From NCBI GenBank assembly GCA_023415375.1, contig JAEZKW010000232.1:1-5467 (forward strand): DNA of 5,467 nucleotides, written 5' to 3'. Source of the DNA: Bacillota bacterium. Its GTDB lineage: Bacteria > Bacillota > UBA4882 > UBA8346. Shown here in pieces: positions 1 to 5,467 of the stretch; position 1 is the first letter of the stretch, and the number at the start of each line of letters is the position of its first letter. Under the pieces are notes generated by a model that did not search any database, had not been told where the DNA came from, and was given only the letters and a program-made list of their open reading frames with translations. The position numbers and the translations under genes are program-made.

Positions 1-317
1 TCTTTGGCGACTTTTAAATTAAACCCACCGGAATCAAGCCAAATAACCACATCGGGGCGTCGCTGATTCCACTGTTCTTTAATAATTTTTATCAAACGGG
101 GCACTTTCCCCACATTTTTTAGGGCCTCAGTAATGCCAACAGTACTATGTTTAGTGGGATCAAAGAGGATTTCCATCCCCTCCTCTGCCATTTTGGTTCC
201 TCCAATTCCATAAAAAAGCGCCTGAGGGAACAATTTCTTAAGTTCGGCGAGCAAAACCGCGCCGTGCATATCCCCGGAAAATTCCCAGGTTGAAAGGAAA
301 ATAACTGGCTTCTTCAT
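1..317 (-). CDS. lpxB: LpxB-like glycosyltransferase (lipid-A-disaccharide synthase family), N-terminal part
   Basis: The first 105 residues are visible and the gene runs off the left edge. LpxB joins UDP-2,3-diacylglucosamine to lipid X to form the lipid A disaccharide at the inner face of the cytoplasmic membrane. The fragment shows the family's opening pattern: a short beta strand, then E12-x-SGD-x-HGA (residues 12-20), GIGG-x-KM-x-x-x-G (37-47), VGI-x-EAL (60-66), and PDVVIWLDSGGFN (88-100), matching the usual PDV...D-x-P-x-FN. W11 replaces the usual Gly before the conserved Glu, and S-G-G replaces the usual A-P-D, so it is somewhat diverged. The ATG has AAGGAG (326-331) 8 bases upstream. 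A 92-base gap separates it from the glp genes, so it may be a separate unit. It could be an LpxB-related protein of another role; the catalytic C-terminal half is not seen. Confidence 0.75.
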   Translation of the reverse strand, partial: MKKPVIFLSTWEFSGDMHGAVLLAELKKLFPQALFYGIGGTKMAEEGMEILFDPTKHSTVGITEALKNVGKVPRLIKIIKEQWNQRRPDVVIWLDSGGFNLKVAK

Positions 318-409
318 AATTCTTGCTCCTTATTTACAAAATCATTGTCTAGTCAATTCTCGAAAAGGCGCCAAATTCCTTGTGAATGAAGCCTTCTTTA
401 TTTTTTAAT

Positions 410-787
410 TCATACCCTTTCCAGATCCTTGGTGGCGATGATATCGACCTCTGTACCAAGAATATTTTTCACGATAACTTGACCGGCTTTGATCGGGGCA
501 TTTACTTTAACCGCTCGCAAATAATTCATACAATTTTTGATCATGGCTTTGGGAACAGGTTTGGTAGTCCGGACAGAAAGTAGCGGATACATCGCCCCTT
601 TGATCACTACAGTTGTGGTCAACATACGGACTGGATTTGTACATTCATTGCGCGCATAATCAGCTCCTTTAGGGCATGAATTGCCTATCACCTCTAAAAC
701 TTCGCGCTCCCCCGCCATATCTCCCGCCACGACCGCAACCAGGCGGCAACCCACGGGACAACCGGTACAAATCAACTCCTGATTCAT
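410..787 (-). CDS. DUF1667 family small Fe-S protein of the glycerol-3-phosphate oxidation module
   Basis: A 125-residue protein, full length for this family (COG3862/DUF1667), which has no settled biochemical role. The N-terminus carries C7-x2-C10-P-x-G-C14, then C38-P-K-G and C49. The C-x2-C-x3-C-x23-C-P-K-G spacing is that of a [4Fe-4S] site and resembles the N-terminal cluster domain of molybdopterin oxidoreductases. After it comes NPVRMLTTTV (51-60), a family hallmark, and a C-terminal half (about 72-125) with K-P-V-P-K and a beta-rich end. C86 is an extra cysteine. There is no signal peptide or membrane segment, so it is probably cytosolic. Its ATG overlaps the TGA of the preceding gene (ATGA, 784-787), and AAGGAG (795-800) lies 7 bases upstream, so the two are probably translationally coupled. 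I infer it is a small electron-transfer subunit of the neighbouring flavoproteins. Confidence 0.88.
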   Translation of the reverse strand: MNQELICTGCPVGCRLVAVVAGDMAGEREVLEVIGNSCPKGADYARNECTNPVRMLTTTVVIKGAMYPLLSVRTTKPVPKAMIKNCMNYLRAVKVNAPIKAGQVIVKNILGTEVDIIATKDLERV

Positions 788-2055
788 TTTTGCTCTCCTT
801 CTTCGGCCACTTCAATGGTTAAAGAACCCGATTCGATTTTCACCAGCAGCTCTTCCTTTCTTAGGGTAATCATCTGTGTTTCTCCCGGCACCATAATCAG
901 TTTTTTAGTGGATTGTAAAATCCGGTCCGCTGTTAACACATTGAGTCTGGCGTTTTTATAAATATTCTTTACCCTGAGATATAAAGTGAGCTGCTCATTC
1001 ATATTTTCAATATGTATGAGCTGGGGGACCACATAGGTAATCCCCCGGCCATTGATTAACTTGATGCTCCGGGAAGTTGGCTTCATCTGTTCTAAGACGA
1101 ATAATGCGGCATTTTTCCCCGCTAACTGACTCTCCTTCGTAACATTATCAACTAAATCGTGAACATGCACCACATTTCCACTAGCAAATATGCCCTTCAC
1201 CGAGGATTCCATGCTTTCATTAACCACTGGGCCGCCGGTCACCGGATCAATTTCTACTTGAGCCTTTTTGGATAGTTCATTCTCAGGAATCAGTCCGACG
1301 GATAAGAGAAGAGTATCACAAAAAATTTCCTGCTCAGTCTCTATGATCGGTGTGCGGTTATCATCCACTTTGGCGAAGCGGACTCCTTCAATTCGATCCC
1401 GGCCATGAATTTGGGTCACCGTATGATTAAGATACAAGGGAATGTCATAATCCTGCAAACATTGAACGATATTCCGGGTCAAGCCGCTGGAATAAGGCAG
1501 TATTTCAATGACCGCCTTGACCGAGGCTCCTTCGAGAGTCAGACGTCTGGCCATAATCAGACCAATATCTCCCGAGCCTAATATGATAATTTCCTTACCC
1601 GGCATATACCCTTCCATATTCACAAAACGCTGGGCCGTCCCAGCCGTGTAGATTCCGGCCGGACGGGTACCCGGAATATGAATCGCGCCCCGGTTTCTTT
1701 CCCGGCAACCCATACATAGCACAATGGCTTTTGCCCTTATGGTCAGCAGTCCATCCTCTTTATTAACGGCGATAATCTCTTTTTCCGGAGTAATGTCAAT
1801 GACCATCGTATTTAGCTTATAGGCAATTCCGTATTCTTTAATTTTATGGATAAACCGTAATGCATATTCAGGCCCGCTAAGTTCTTCTTTAAAATAGAAT
1901 AAGCCAAAACCATTATGAATACATTGCTGGAGAATGCCTCCTAGTTCCCGGTCTCGTTCAATCAATAAAATGCTTTGGACACCTTGTTCATATGCAGCGA
2001 TGGCGGCGGCTAATCCAGCCGGTCCCGAACCAATAATGACGATTTCATAGTCCAC
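784..2055 (-). CDS. FAD/NAD(P)-binding oxidoreductase (COG0446 type), partner of the GlpA-like dehydrogenase
   Basis: A 423-residue two-dinucleotide-domain flavoprotein. The FAD site is GSGPAG (9-14) with acidic E33 closing the second strand. GGILQQCIHNGFG (39-51) and CMGCRERNRG (114-123) are marks of the subfamily found beside GlpA-like proteins and DUF1667. A second Rossmann motif, LGSGDIG (159-165), should bind NAD(P)(H). GIFASGNVVHVHDLVDNVT (288-306) is the second FAD-contact segment. There is no CxxC redox disulphide; C45, C114 and C117 are the notable cysteines. Residues about 335-423 form an extra C-terminal domain. Start is GTG, chosen because it sits 7 bases after a G5 Shine-Dalgarno and just before the FAD strand; the nearby ATG is out of frame. 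It lies 14 bases after the GlpA-like gene. It fills the place of E. coli GlpB but lacks the GlpB sequence pattern. I infer it passes electrons between the dehydrogenase and NAD(P) or another carrier. Confidence 0.88.
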   Translation of the reverse strand: MDYEIVIIGSGPAGLAAAIAAYEQGVQSILLIERDRELGGILQQCIHNGFGLFYFKEELSGPEYALRFIHKIKEYGIAYKLNTMVIDITPEKEIIAVNKEDGLLTIRAKAIVLCMGCRERNRGAIHIPGTRPAGIYTAGTAQRFVNMEGYMPGKEIIILGSGDIGLIMARRLTLEGASVKAVIEILPYSSGLTRNIVQCLQDYDIPLYLNHTVTQIHGRDRIEGVRFAKVDDNRTPIIETEQEIFCDTLLLSVGLIPENELSKKAQVEIDPVTGGPVVNESMESSVKGIFASGNVVHVHDLVDNVTKESQLAGKNAALFVLEQMKPTSRSIKLINGRGITYVVPQLIHIENMNEQLTLYLRVKNIYKNARLNVLTADRILQSTKKLIMVPGETQMITLRKEELLVKIESGSLTIEVAEEGEQK

Positions 2056-2060
2056 CTTAA

Positions 2061-2070
2061 ATCCCCCTTT
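2061..2070 (-). promoter_or_regulatory. Shine-Dalgarno site deciding the GTG start of the 423-residue oxidoreductase
   Basis: On the minus strand this reads AAAGGGGGAT. Its G5 core (2063-2067) is 7 bases from the GTG at 2053-2055 and overlaps the stop codon of the upstream gene (TAA, 2070-2072). No in-frame ATG lies nearby, so this site fixes the non-ATG start. The overlap suggests ribosomes finishing the GlpA-like gene restart here. Confidence 0.75.
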
Positions 2071-3515
2071 TAACCCTTTTCGGCCTTGGTCTTGCCATCA
2101 AGTATCAAAGAACCACGGCCGCATTTTGTCACTTGATTCATAGGTATTTTTAGTTCACGCGCCAAAATCTCCGCCACTCGTGGAGTACAAAATCCTCCTT
2201 GGCATCTTCCAGCCCCGGTCCTTACCCTGCGTTTTAAGGCGTCCAGATTACGCGCTCCCAACGGCCGATGAATCGCATCTATAATCTCCCCTTCGGTAAT
2301 CGTTTCACAGCGGCAGATAACCCTGCCGTAGTCAGGATTTTTTTGAATTAAATCCCGTTGCTCGGCTGCAGTTAATTCTCTAAACCGAATCACAGGTCGC
2401 CGCTGGGGGTTAAACTTCTTCTTTGCTTGAAGTGTTAAGCCTTGAGTTGCCATAATTTTCGATACCATTTTAGCGATTGCAGGAGCGGCAGTAAGTCCCG
2501 GCGACTCAATTCCGGCTACATTTACAAATCCTTTTACCTTATCTGAGGGGCAGATCAAAAAATCGTTGGTGTCGGGCACCGCTCTGAGTCCGGCAAAAGA
2601 AGTTATAATCTTGGCTACCTGAATGCCGGGGACCAATCTCCTGGCGCCATCGATCACTTGTTGCAATCCCACGGCCGTCGTGGAGGTATCTTCCTTATCA
2701 TGAACATCCGTTGCCGTAGGTCCGATTAACAAATTCCCATCCACCGTAGGGGAAACCAGGATTCCTTTCCCCATTTTGGTCGGAACTGGAAAAAGGACTT
2801 TGCTTGCCAGATGACCTTGTTCTTTATCCAGAATAAAGTATTCACCCTTACGGGGTTTAATTGAAAACGATTCTTCACCAATCATCCGATGAATTTCCTC
2901 CCCGAACACCCCGGCAGCGTTCACTACATATTTCGCTTCAAATTGGCCCCGAGTGGTTTGAATCATAAAATGATTGGCGCGGCGGATCTTAATCCCGGTA
3001 ACTTCGGTATCAAAACGGAATTCTACTCCATTCTCGGCTGCGTTTTCGGCAGTGGCAATGGTTAAAGTAAACGGGCATATGATGCCGGCACTTTCTGTAT
3101 ATAATGCCGCCAAAGCCCCTTGAGAAATATAAGGCTCCATGGTCCGAAGTTTATTTTGATGGATTATTTCCATTTTGGCAACGCCATTGGCTATTCCCCT
3201 CTGGTAAAGGGATTCCAGGATTGGTACCTCTTTCTGATCGAAAGCGACCACCAGTGAACCGATGCGCTGAAAAGGTACATCCAGCTCCTTGCTGATTTGG
3301 GTGTACATCAAATTGCCCTCAACGTTTAATTTGGCTTTCAAAGTGCCCGGCTCAGGATCGTAACCTGCATGAATAATGGCACTATTACTTTTCGATGTTC
3401 CGGAGGCCAAGTCGGATTCTTTTTCTAAAAGCAATATTTTTAAATGATAGCGGGATATCTCACGGGCCACACTACAGCCAATGATTCCACCGCCAATGAT
3501 TATTAAGTCGTACAA
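2070..3515 (-). CDS. glpA: GlpA-like FAD-dependent glycerol-3-phosphate dehydrogenase with C-terminal BFD-like Fe-S domain
   Basis: A 481-residue protein of the DAO fold. It likely oxidises sn-glycerol 3-phosphate to dihydroxyacetone phosphate using FAD. The FAD site is GGGIIGCSVARE (8-19) with E31 ending the second strand; SGTSKSNSAIIHAGYD (38-53), KPRKGEY (220-226) and AGLR (308-311) are typical of the GlpA/GlpD/L-2-hydroxyglutarate oxidase group. The C-terminal domain has C401-x-C403 and C438-x4-C443, a BFD-like [2Fe-2S] pattern also present in E. coli GlpA (about 540 residues, so this one is shorter). There is no membrane helix. Start is TTG, 6 bases after a G7 Shine-Dalgarno; no ATG precedes the FAD strand. 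The substrate is inferred mainly from glpK and glpF upstream; the domain alone would also allow L-2-hydroxyglutarate or another 2-hydroxyacid. The symbol rests on domain layout and context, and its partner subunits are not the classical GlpB and GlpC. Confidence 0.87.
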   Translation of the reverse strand: MYDLIIIGGGIIGCSVAREISRYHLKILLLEKESDLASGTSKSNSAIIHAGYDPEPGTLKAKLNVEGNLMYTQISKELDVPFQRIGSLVVAFDQKEVPILESLYQRGIANGVAKMEIIHQNKLRTMEPYISQGALAALYTESAGIICPFTLTIATAENAAENGVEFRFDTEVTGIKIRRANHFMIQTTRGQFEAKYVVNAAGVFGEEIHRMIGEESFSIKPRKGEYFILDKEQGHLASKVLFPVPTKMGKGILVSPTVDGNLLIGPTATDVHDKEDTSTTAVGLQQVIDGARRLVPGIQVAKIITSFAGLRAVPDTNDFLICPSDKVKGFVNVAGIESPGLTAAPAIAKMVSKIMATQGLTLQAKKKFNPQRRPVIRFRELTAAEQRDLIQKNPDYGRVICRCETITEGEIIDAIHRPLGARNLDALKRRVRTGAGRCQGGFCTPRVAEILARELKIPMNQVTKCGRGSLILDGKTKAEKG

Positions 3516-3521
3516 ATGCAG

Positions 3522-3530
3522 CCCCCCCTT
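3522..3530 (-). promoter_or_regulatory. G-run Shine-Dalgarno site deciding the TTG start of the GlpA-like gene
   Basis: The minus strand reads AAGGGGGGG, followed by 6 bases (CTGCAT) and then TTG at 3513-3515. No ATG or GTG in frame sits at a workable distance, and the FAD-binding strand begins at residue 3, so the TTG start is well fixed. The pure G run, not GGAGG, is odd; the same style precedes glpK and the 423-residue oxidoreductase gene. Confidence 0.7.
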
Positions 3531-3531
3531 T

Positions 3532-3672
3532 TTAAACAGAGAACCATATCAAAGGAGTTGTCTGAAAAGTACTAAAGATCAATAAGATATACAAACCGGC
3601 TAAAATGGGATTGTATACTTTTTTGATACGATTCCTTTTGGGACAGCCCATGATTGATATGGTTCTCCGCAT
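3532..3672 (-). CDS. Possible 46-residue single-span membrane peptide between glpK and glpA (uncertain)
   Basis: An open frame from ATG (3670-3672) to TAA (3532-3534), which I translated by hand. It begins MRRTISIMGCPKRNRIKK and continues with a hydrophobic stretch around LAGLYILLIF (residues about 25-34), ending in TTPLIWFSV. A basic N-terminus before one hydrophobic segment fits a small inner-membrane peptide. The stop lies 16 bases before the TTG of the next gene, spacing like that of true operon neighbours. Against it: GGAG touches the ATG directly, too close for good initiation; the inner ATG (M8) has GGAG about 13 bases away, too far; I know no homologue; and the frame almost coincides with a long palindrome, which may itself explain the sequence. 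It may be chance. Confidence 0.22.
   Translation of the reverse strand: MRRTISIMGCPKRNRIKKVYNPILAGLYILLIFSTFQTTPLIWFSV
3539..3667. repeat. 129-bp imperfect palindrome with 14-bp perfect terminal inverted repeats
   Basis: The ends 3539-3552 (GAGAACCATATCAA) and 3654-3667 (TTGATATGGTTCTC) are exact reverse complements. The symmetry continues inward: 3557-3569 matches the complement of 3635-3647 at 10 of 13 positions, and 3577-3595 matches 3610-3628 at 14 of 19, leaving an apical loop of about 14 bases at 3596-3609. Transcribed from the operon, it would fold into one long hairpin between glpK and the GlpA-like gene. Two readings are possible: a MITE-like mobile element, or a structured mRNA spacer that sets processing or stability of the two halves. 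I see no target-site duplication in the flanks (left aaaca, right cgcat) and no U-run after it, so it is neither a clear insertion nor an intrinsic terminator. I do not recognise the termini. Confidence 0.8.
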
Positions 3673-3696
3673 CTCCAAATTGAATATGTCGTTGTG

Positions 3697-3717
3697 TTCA
3701 TCCGGTTTTCGGATGAA
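3697..3717 (-). other. Perfect 8-bp stem-loop just after glpK
   Basis: The minus strand reads TTCATCCG, loop AAAAC, CGGATGAA. It starts 10 bases after the glpK stop codon. The bases that follow (CACAACG) contain no T-run, so it is not a standard intrinsic terminator. It could protect the 3' end of a processed glpK message, mark an RNase cut site or cause mild attenuation before the downstream genes. The structure is seen directly; the role is inference. Confidence 0.55.
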
Positions 3718-3726
3718 AATTAGGCG

Positions 3727-5241
3727 CTATTCCTCCCAATTCCGGGCCCGTTCGACCGCTTTTTTCCAGCCCTGATATAGATCCATTTGCTTTTGAACAT
3801 CCATTTGAGGCTGGAAGTTGCGGTCGACATCCCATTTTTGAGCAATTTCAGCTTTGCTTTCCCAATAACCCACTGCCAAACCGGCTAGATAGGCGGCTCC
3901 AAGGGCAGTGGTTTCATTCACTACCGGCCGGTCTACCGGCACCCCAAGAATATCGGATTGAAATTGCATCAGAAAATTGTTCTTAACCGCTCCCCCGTCA
4001 ACCTTTAAAGCCTGAAGGTTAATTCCGGAATCCTTCTGCATTGCCTCCAATACGTCCCGGGTTTGATAGGCGATGGCTTCCAGCGCTGCCCGCACAATAT
4101 GCTCACGTTTGGAACCTCTGGTTAAGCCCACGAGCGTGCCCCGGGCATACATATCCCAGTACGGAGCGCCCAAGCCCACAAAGGCCGGCACCAGATATAC
4201 ACCGTTGGTATCTTCCACCCTGACGGCATATTCTTCACTTTGAGGAGCGTTATCAATCATGTGTAATTCATCCCGCAACCATTGTACAACAGCGCCGGCA
4301 ATAAAAATACTGCCTTCCAAAGCATATTCCACCTTACCCTCTAACCCCCAGGCAATAGTGGTCAACAAGCCGTTTTGAGAGGGCACCGCTTTCTCACCGG
4401 TATTCATTAACATAAAACAACCGGTCCCATATGTGTTTTTCGCCATGCCCGGTTCAAAACAGGCCTGCCCAAAGAGGGCCGCCTGCTGGTCTCCGGCAAC
4501 CCCAGCTATGGGAACTTCCGCGCCGAAAACTTCCGCAGCGGTGCAACCATAAACGAAACTGGAAGGTTTCACCTCCGGCAGCATGCTCCGGGGAATATCG
4601 AGTTCAGTTAAAATTTCATCATCCCATTCCAGCTCGTGAATGTTAAAAATCATCGTCCGGGAAGCATTGGAATAATCAGTGACATGGACTCTTCCTCCGG
4701 TCAGTTTCCAGATTATCCAGCTATCCACAGTTCCGAAGAGGAGTTCGCCCCGATTTGCCCTCTCACGGGCGCCGGCTACATTGTCCAGAATCCATTTGAT
4801 CTTAGTGCCGGAAAAATAGGCATCCACTACCAAACCTGTTTTTGAGCGAATTTTATCGATCCAACCCTTCGCTTTTAACTCGTCACAAATCGGAGCCGTC
4901 CGGCGGCACTGCCAGACAATGGCATTATAAACCGGTTCCCCGGTAATCTTATCCCAAACAATCGTCGTTTCCCGTTGGTTGGTAATCCCGATCGCTGCTA
5001 TATCATCCGGTTTTATTCCCAGCTCGGCAATGGCCGATTGAACTGTTTCCAACTGGGAATTCCAAATATTGATCGGATTATGTTCGACCCAACCAGCCTT
5101 CGGATATATCTGTTCGAATTCTTTGTTAAATGTTCCAACCGCTTTACCCGCTGTATCGAAAATAATCGTGCGGGAACTGGTAGTACCCTGGTCCATCGCC
5201 AATATATATTTTGAAGCCGCATGGGTTCCCACCCTATTCAT
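3727..5241 (-). CDS. glpK: Glycerol kinase
   Basis: A 504-residue, full-length FGGY kinase that phosphorylates glycerol to sn-glycerol 3-phosphate with ATP in the cytosol. Motifs: the phosphate-binding DQGTTSSR (17-24); glycerol-site residues R90 and E91 in TNQRET (87-92), Y142 and D251 in AGDQQ (249-253); FGGY signature 1 at 142-154 (Y-F-S-G-T-K-x-K-W); KNTYGTGCFMLMNTGE (268-283); FGGY signature 2 at 368-388; and adenine-site segment DGGAVKNNF (415-423). All expected catalytic residues are present. The ATG follows a G5 Shine-Dalgarno (5249-5253) at 7 bases and yields about 10 residues (MNRVGTHAAS) before the usual first strand. The segment before IAGVAGDQQ reads CTAAEVFG (233-240) and has no histidine, unlike GlpK of Bacillus and Enterococcus, where HPr phosphorylates a histidine there. 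It lies 25 bases downstream of the facilitator gene. Confidence 0.98.
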   Translation of the reverse strand: MNRVGTHAASKYILAMDQGTTSSRTIIFDTAGKAVGTFNKEFEQIYPKAGWVEHNPINIWNSQLETVQSAIAELGIKPDDIAAIGITNQRETTIVWDKITGEPVYNAIVWQCRRTAPICDELKAKGWIDKIRSKTGLVVDAYFSGTKIKWILDNVAGARERANRGELLFGTVDSWIIWKLTGGRVHVTDYSNASRTMIFNIHELEWDDEILTELDIPRSMLPEVKPSSFVYGCTAAEVFGAEVPIAGVAGDQQAALFGQACFEPGMAKNTYGTGCFMLMNTGEKAVPSQNGLLTTIAWGLEGKVEYALEGSIFIAGAVVQWLRDELHMIDNAPQSEEYAVRVEDTNGVYLVPAFVGLGAPYWDMYARGTLVGLTRGSKREHIVRAALEAIAYQTRDVLEAMQKDSGINLQALKVDGGAVKNNFLMQFQSDILGVPVDRPVVNETTALGAAYLAGLAVGYWESKAEIAQKWDVDRNFQPQMDVQKQMDLYQGWKKAVERARNWEE

Positions 5242-5266
5242 TTTTTATCCCCCAATCATCAGTTGA

Positions 5267-5467
5267 TTAAATTGGGCCGTACCCTTTGGCAATGCCAAAT
5301 ACAATCACAGCCCCGATCAATGGCCCCAGTACCGGAACCCAAACAAGCCAGGTCATTACTCCACCGACAAACGCCCCTGCTATTTCCATTATCATCGTCA
5401 TCAATGCTTGCGGCATAGAATAAATACCGTTCAAAAGTTTCGCAAAAGTAACTGCGGGGTTAAGATC
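5267..5467 (-). CDS. glpF: Glycerol uptake facilitator (GlpF/MIP family), C-terminal part, apparently internally deleted
   Basis: Sixty-six codons are visible before TAA (5267-5269); the 5' end lies beyond the right edge. The fragment starts at the first pore motif (residue 2 onward here, L-NPAVT, which opens half-helix B) and continues through a helix like TM3 (MEIAGAFVGGVMTWLV, residues 28-43). It then goes straight into WVPVLGPLIGAVI (43-55), which in GlpF is the start of the last helix, TM6. About 120 residues normally lie between these, holding TM4, TM5 and the second motif NPARD; here they are absent with no frame break. Glycerol channels need both NPA half-helices, so this copy is probably non-functional, unless it is a true short form or an assembly collapse. 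It ends 25 bases before glpK. Family assignment is firm; the deletion is read by comparison with remembered GlpF sequences. Confidence 0.8.
   Translation of the reverse strand, partial: DLNPAVTFAKLLNGIYSMPQALMTMIMEIAGAFVGGVMTWLVWVPVLGPLIGAVIVFGIAKGYGPI

Noticed and set aside
328..356. TTGACT (351-356, minus strand) as the -35 of a promoter for the LpxB-like gene
   Set aside because: At 15-18 base spacing the -10 candidates (AAATAA, ATAAGG, TAAGGA) are poor and overlap the ribosome binding site, so a promoter is not supported.
318..409. Terminator between the DUF1667 gene and the LpxB-like gene
   Set aside because: Only short partial complementarity (AAGGC with GCCTT over a 22-base loop) and no T-run on the minus strand; whether the operon reads through is undecided.
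386..583. Plus-strand 65-codon frame opposite the DUF1667 gene, and similar ones at 3104-3295, 4041-4223, 4431-4646 and 4636-4845
   Set aside because: All lie inside well-supported minus-strand genes and show no family pattern, so they are shadows.
784..2055. Naming the 423-residue oxidoreductase GlpB
   Set aside because: Its length is close to E. coli GlpB, but it has two full dinucleotide sites and the CMGCRERNRG and GGILQQC motifs, which GlpB lacks as I remember it.
3539..3667. Insertion sequence or intrinsic terminator at the palindrome
   Set aside because: No transposase, no target duplication in the flanks, and no U-run after the hairpin; kept only as a palindromic repeat of open role.
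4975..5418. Plus-strand open frames opposite glpK and glpF
   Set aside because: They are antisense to strongly conserved coding sequence, have no recognisable motifs, and overlap one another in different frames.

Overview
The window reads as a clostridial-type Firmicute (Bacillota) chromosome. Every gene I can support lies on the minus strand, so transcription runs from right to left, and gaps are short. Protein motifs, strong Shine-Dalgarno sites and TTG/GTG starts fit that group. The partial LpxB-like gene at the left edge would suit a diderm (outer-membrane) lineage such as Negativicutes, Halanaerobiales or a Limnochordia-like group. That placement is inference; the species cannot be named from this sequence.

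Layout in transcription order: (1) 5467-5267, C-terminal part of a glycerol facilitator (GlpF/MIP family) that appears to lack the second half of the channel; (2) 5241-3727, glycerol kinase GlpK, intact; (3) 3726-3516, a 211-base gap holding an 8-bp stem-loop, a 129-bp imperfect palindrome with 14-bp perfect ends, and a possible 46-codon ORF inside the palindrome; (4) 3515-2070, a GlpA-like FAD glycerol-3-phosphate dehydrogenase with a C-terminal BFD-like Fe-S domain; (5) 2055-784, an FAD/NAD(P) oxidoreductase; (6) 787-410, a small DUF1667 protein with a CX2CX3C...C cluster motif; (7) after a 92-base gap, 317-1, the N-terminal 105 residues of an LpxB-like glycosyltransferase that leaves the window.

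Genes 1-6 look like one glycerol operon: facilitator, kinase, then a three-part oxidase module for glycerol 3-phosphate. Gaps are 25, 211, 14 and -4 bases. The module differs from E. coli GlpABC: there is no GlpC-like membrane Fe-S subunit, the second subunit is a different flavoprotein, and the third is DUF1667. It resembles the set next to glpFK in Thermotoga and many anaerobic Firmicutes (from memory). I infer electrons pass from glycerol 3-phosphate through FAD and Fe-S centres to a soluble carrier, possibly NAD(P).

The points most worth a second look are the apparently gutted GlpF, the long palindrome with its embedded small ORF, the GlpK loop lacking the histidine that HPr phosphorylates in other Firmicutes, and the DUF1667 protein that looks like a free-standing copy of the [4Fe-4S] domain of molybdopterin enzymes. 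I see no CRISPR array, tRNA, rRNA or transposase gene.
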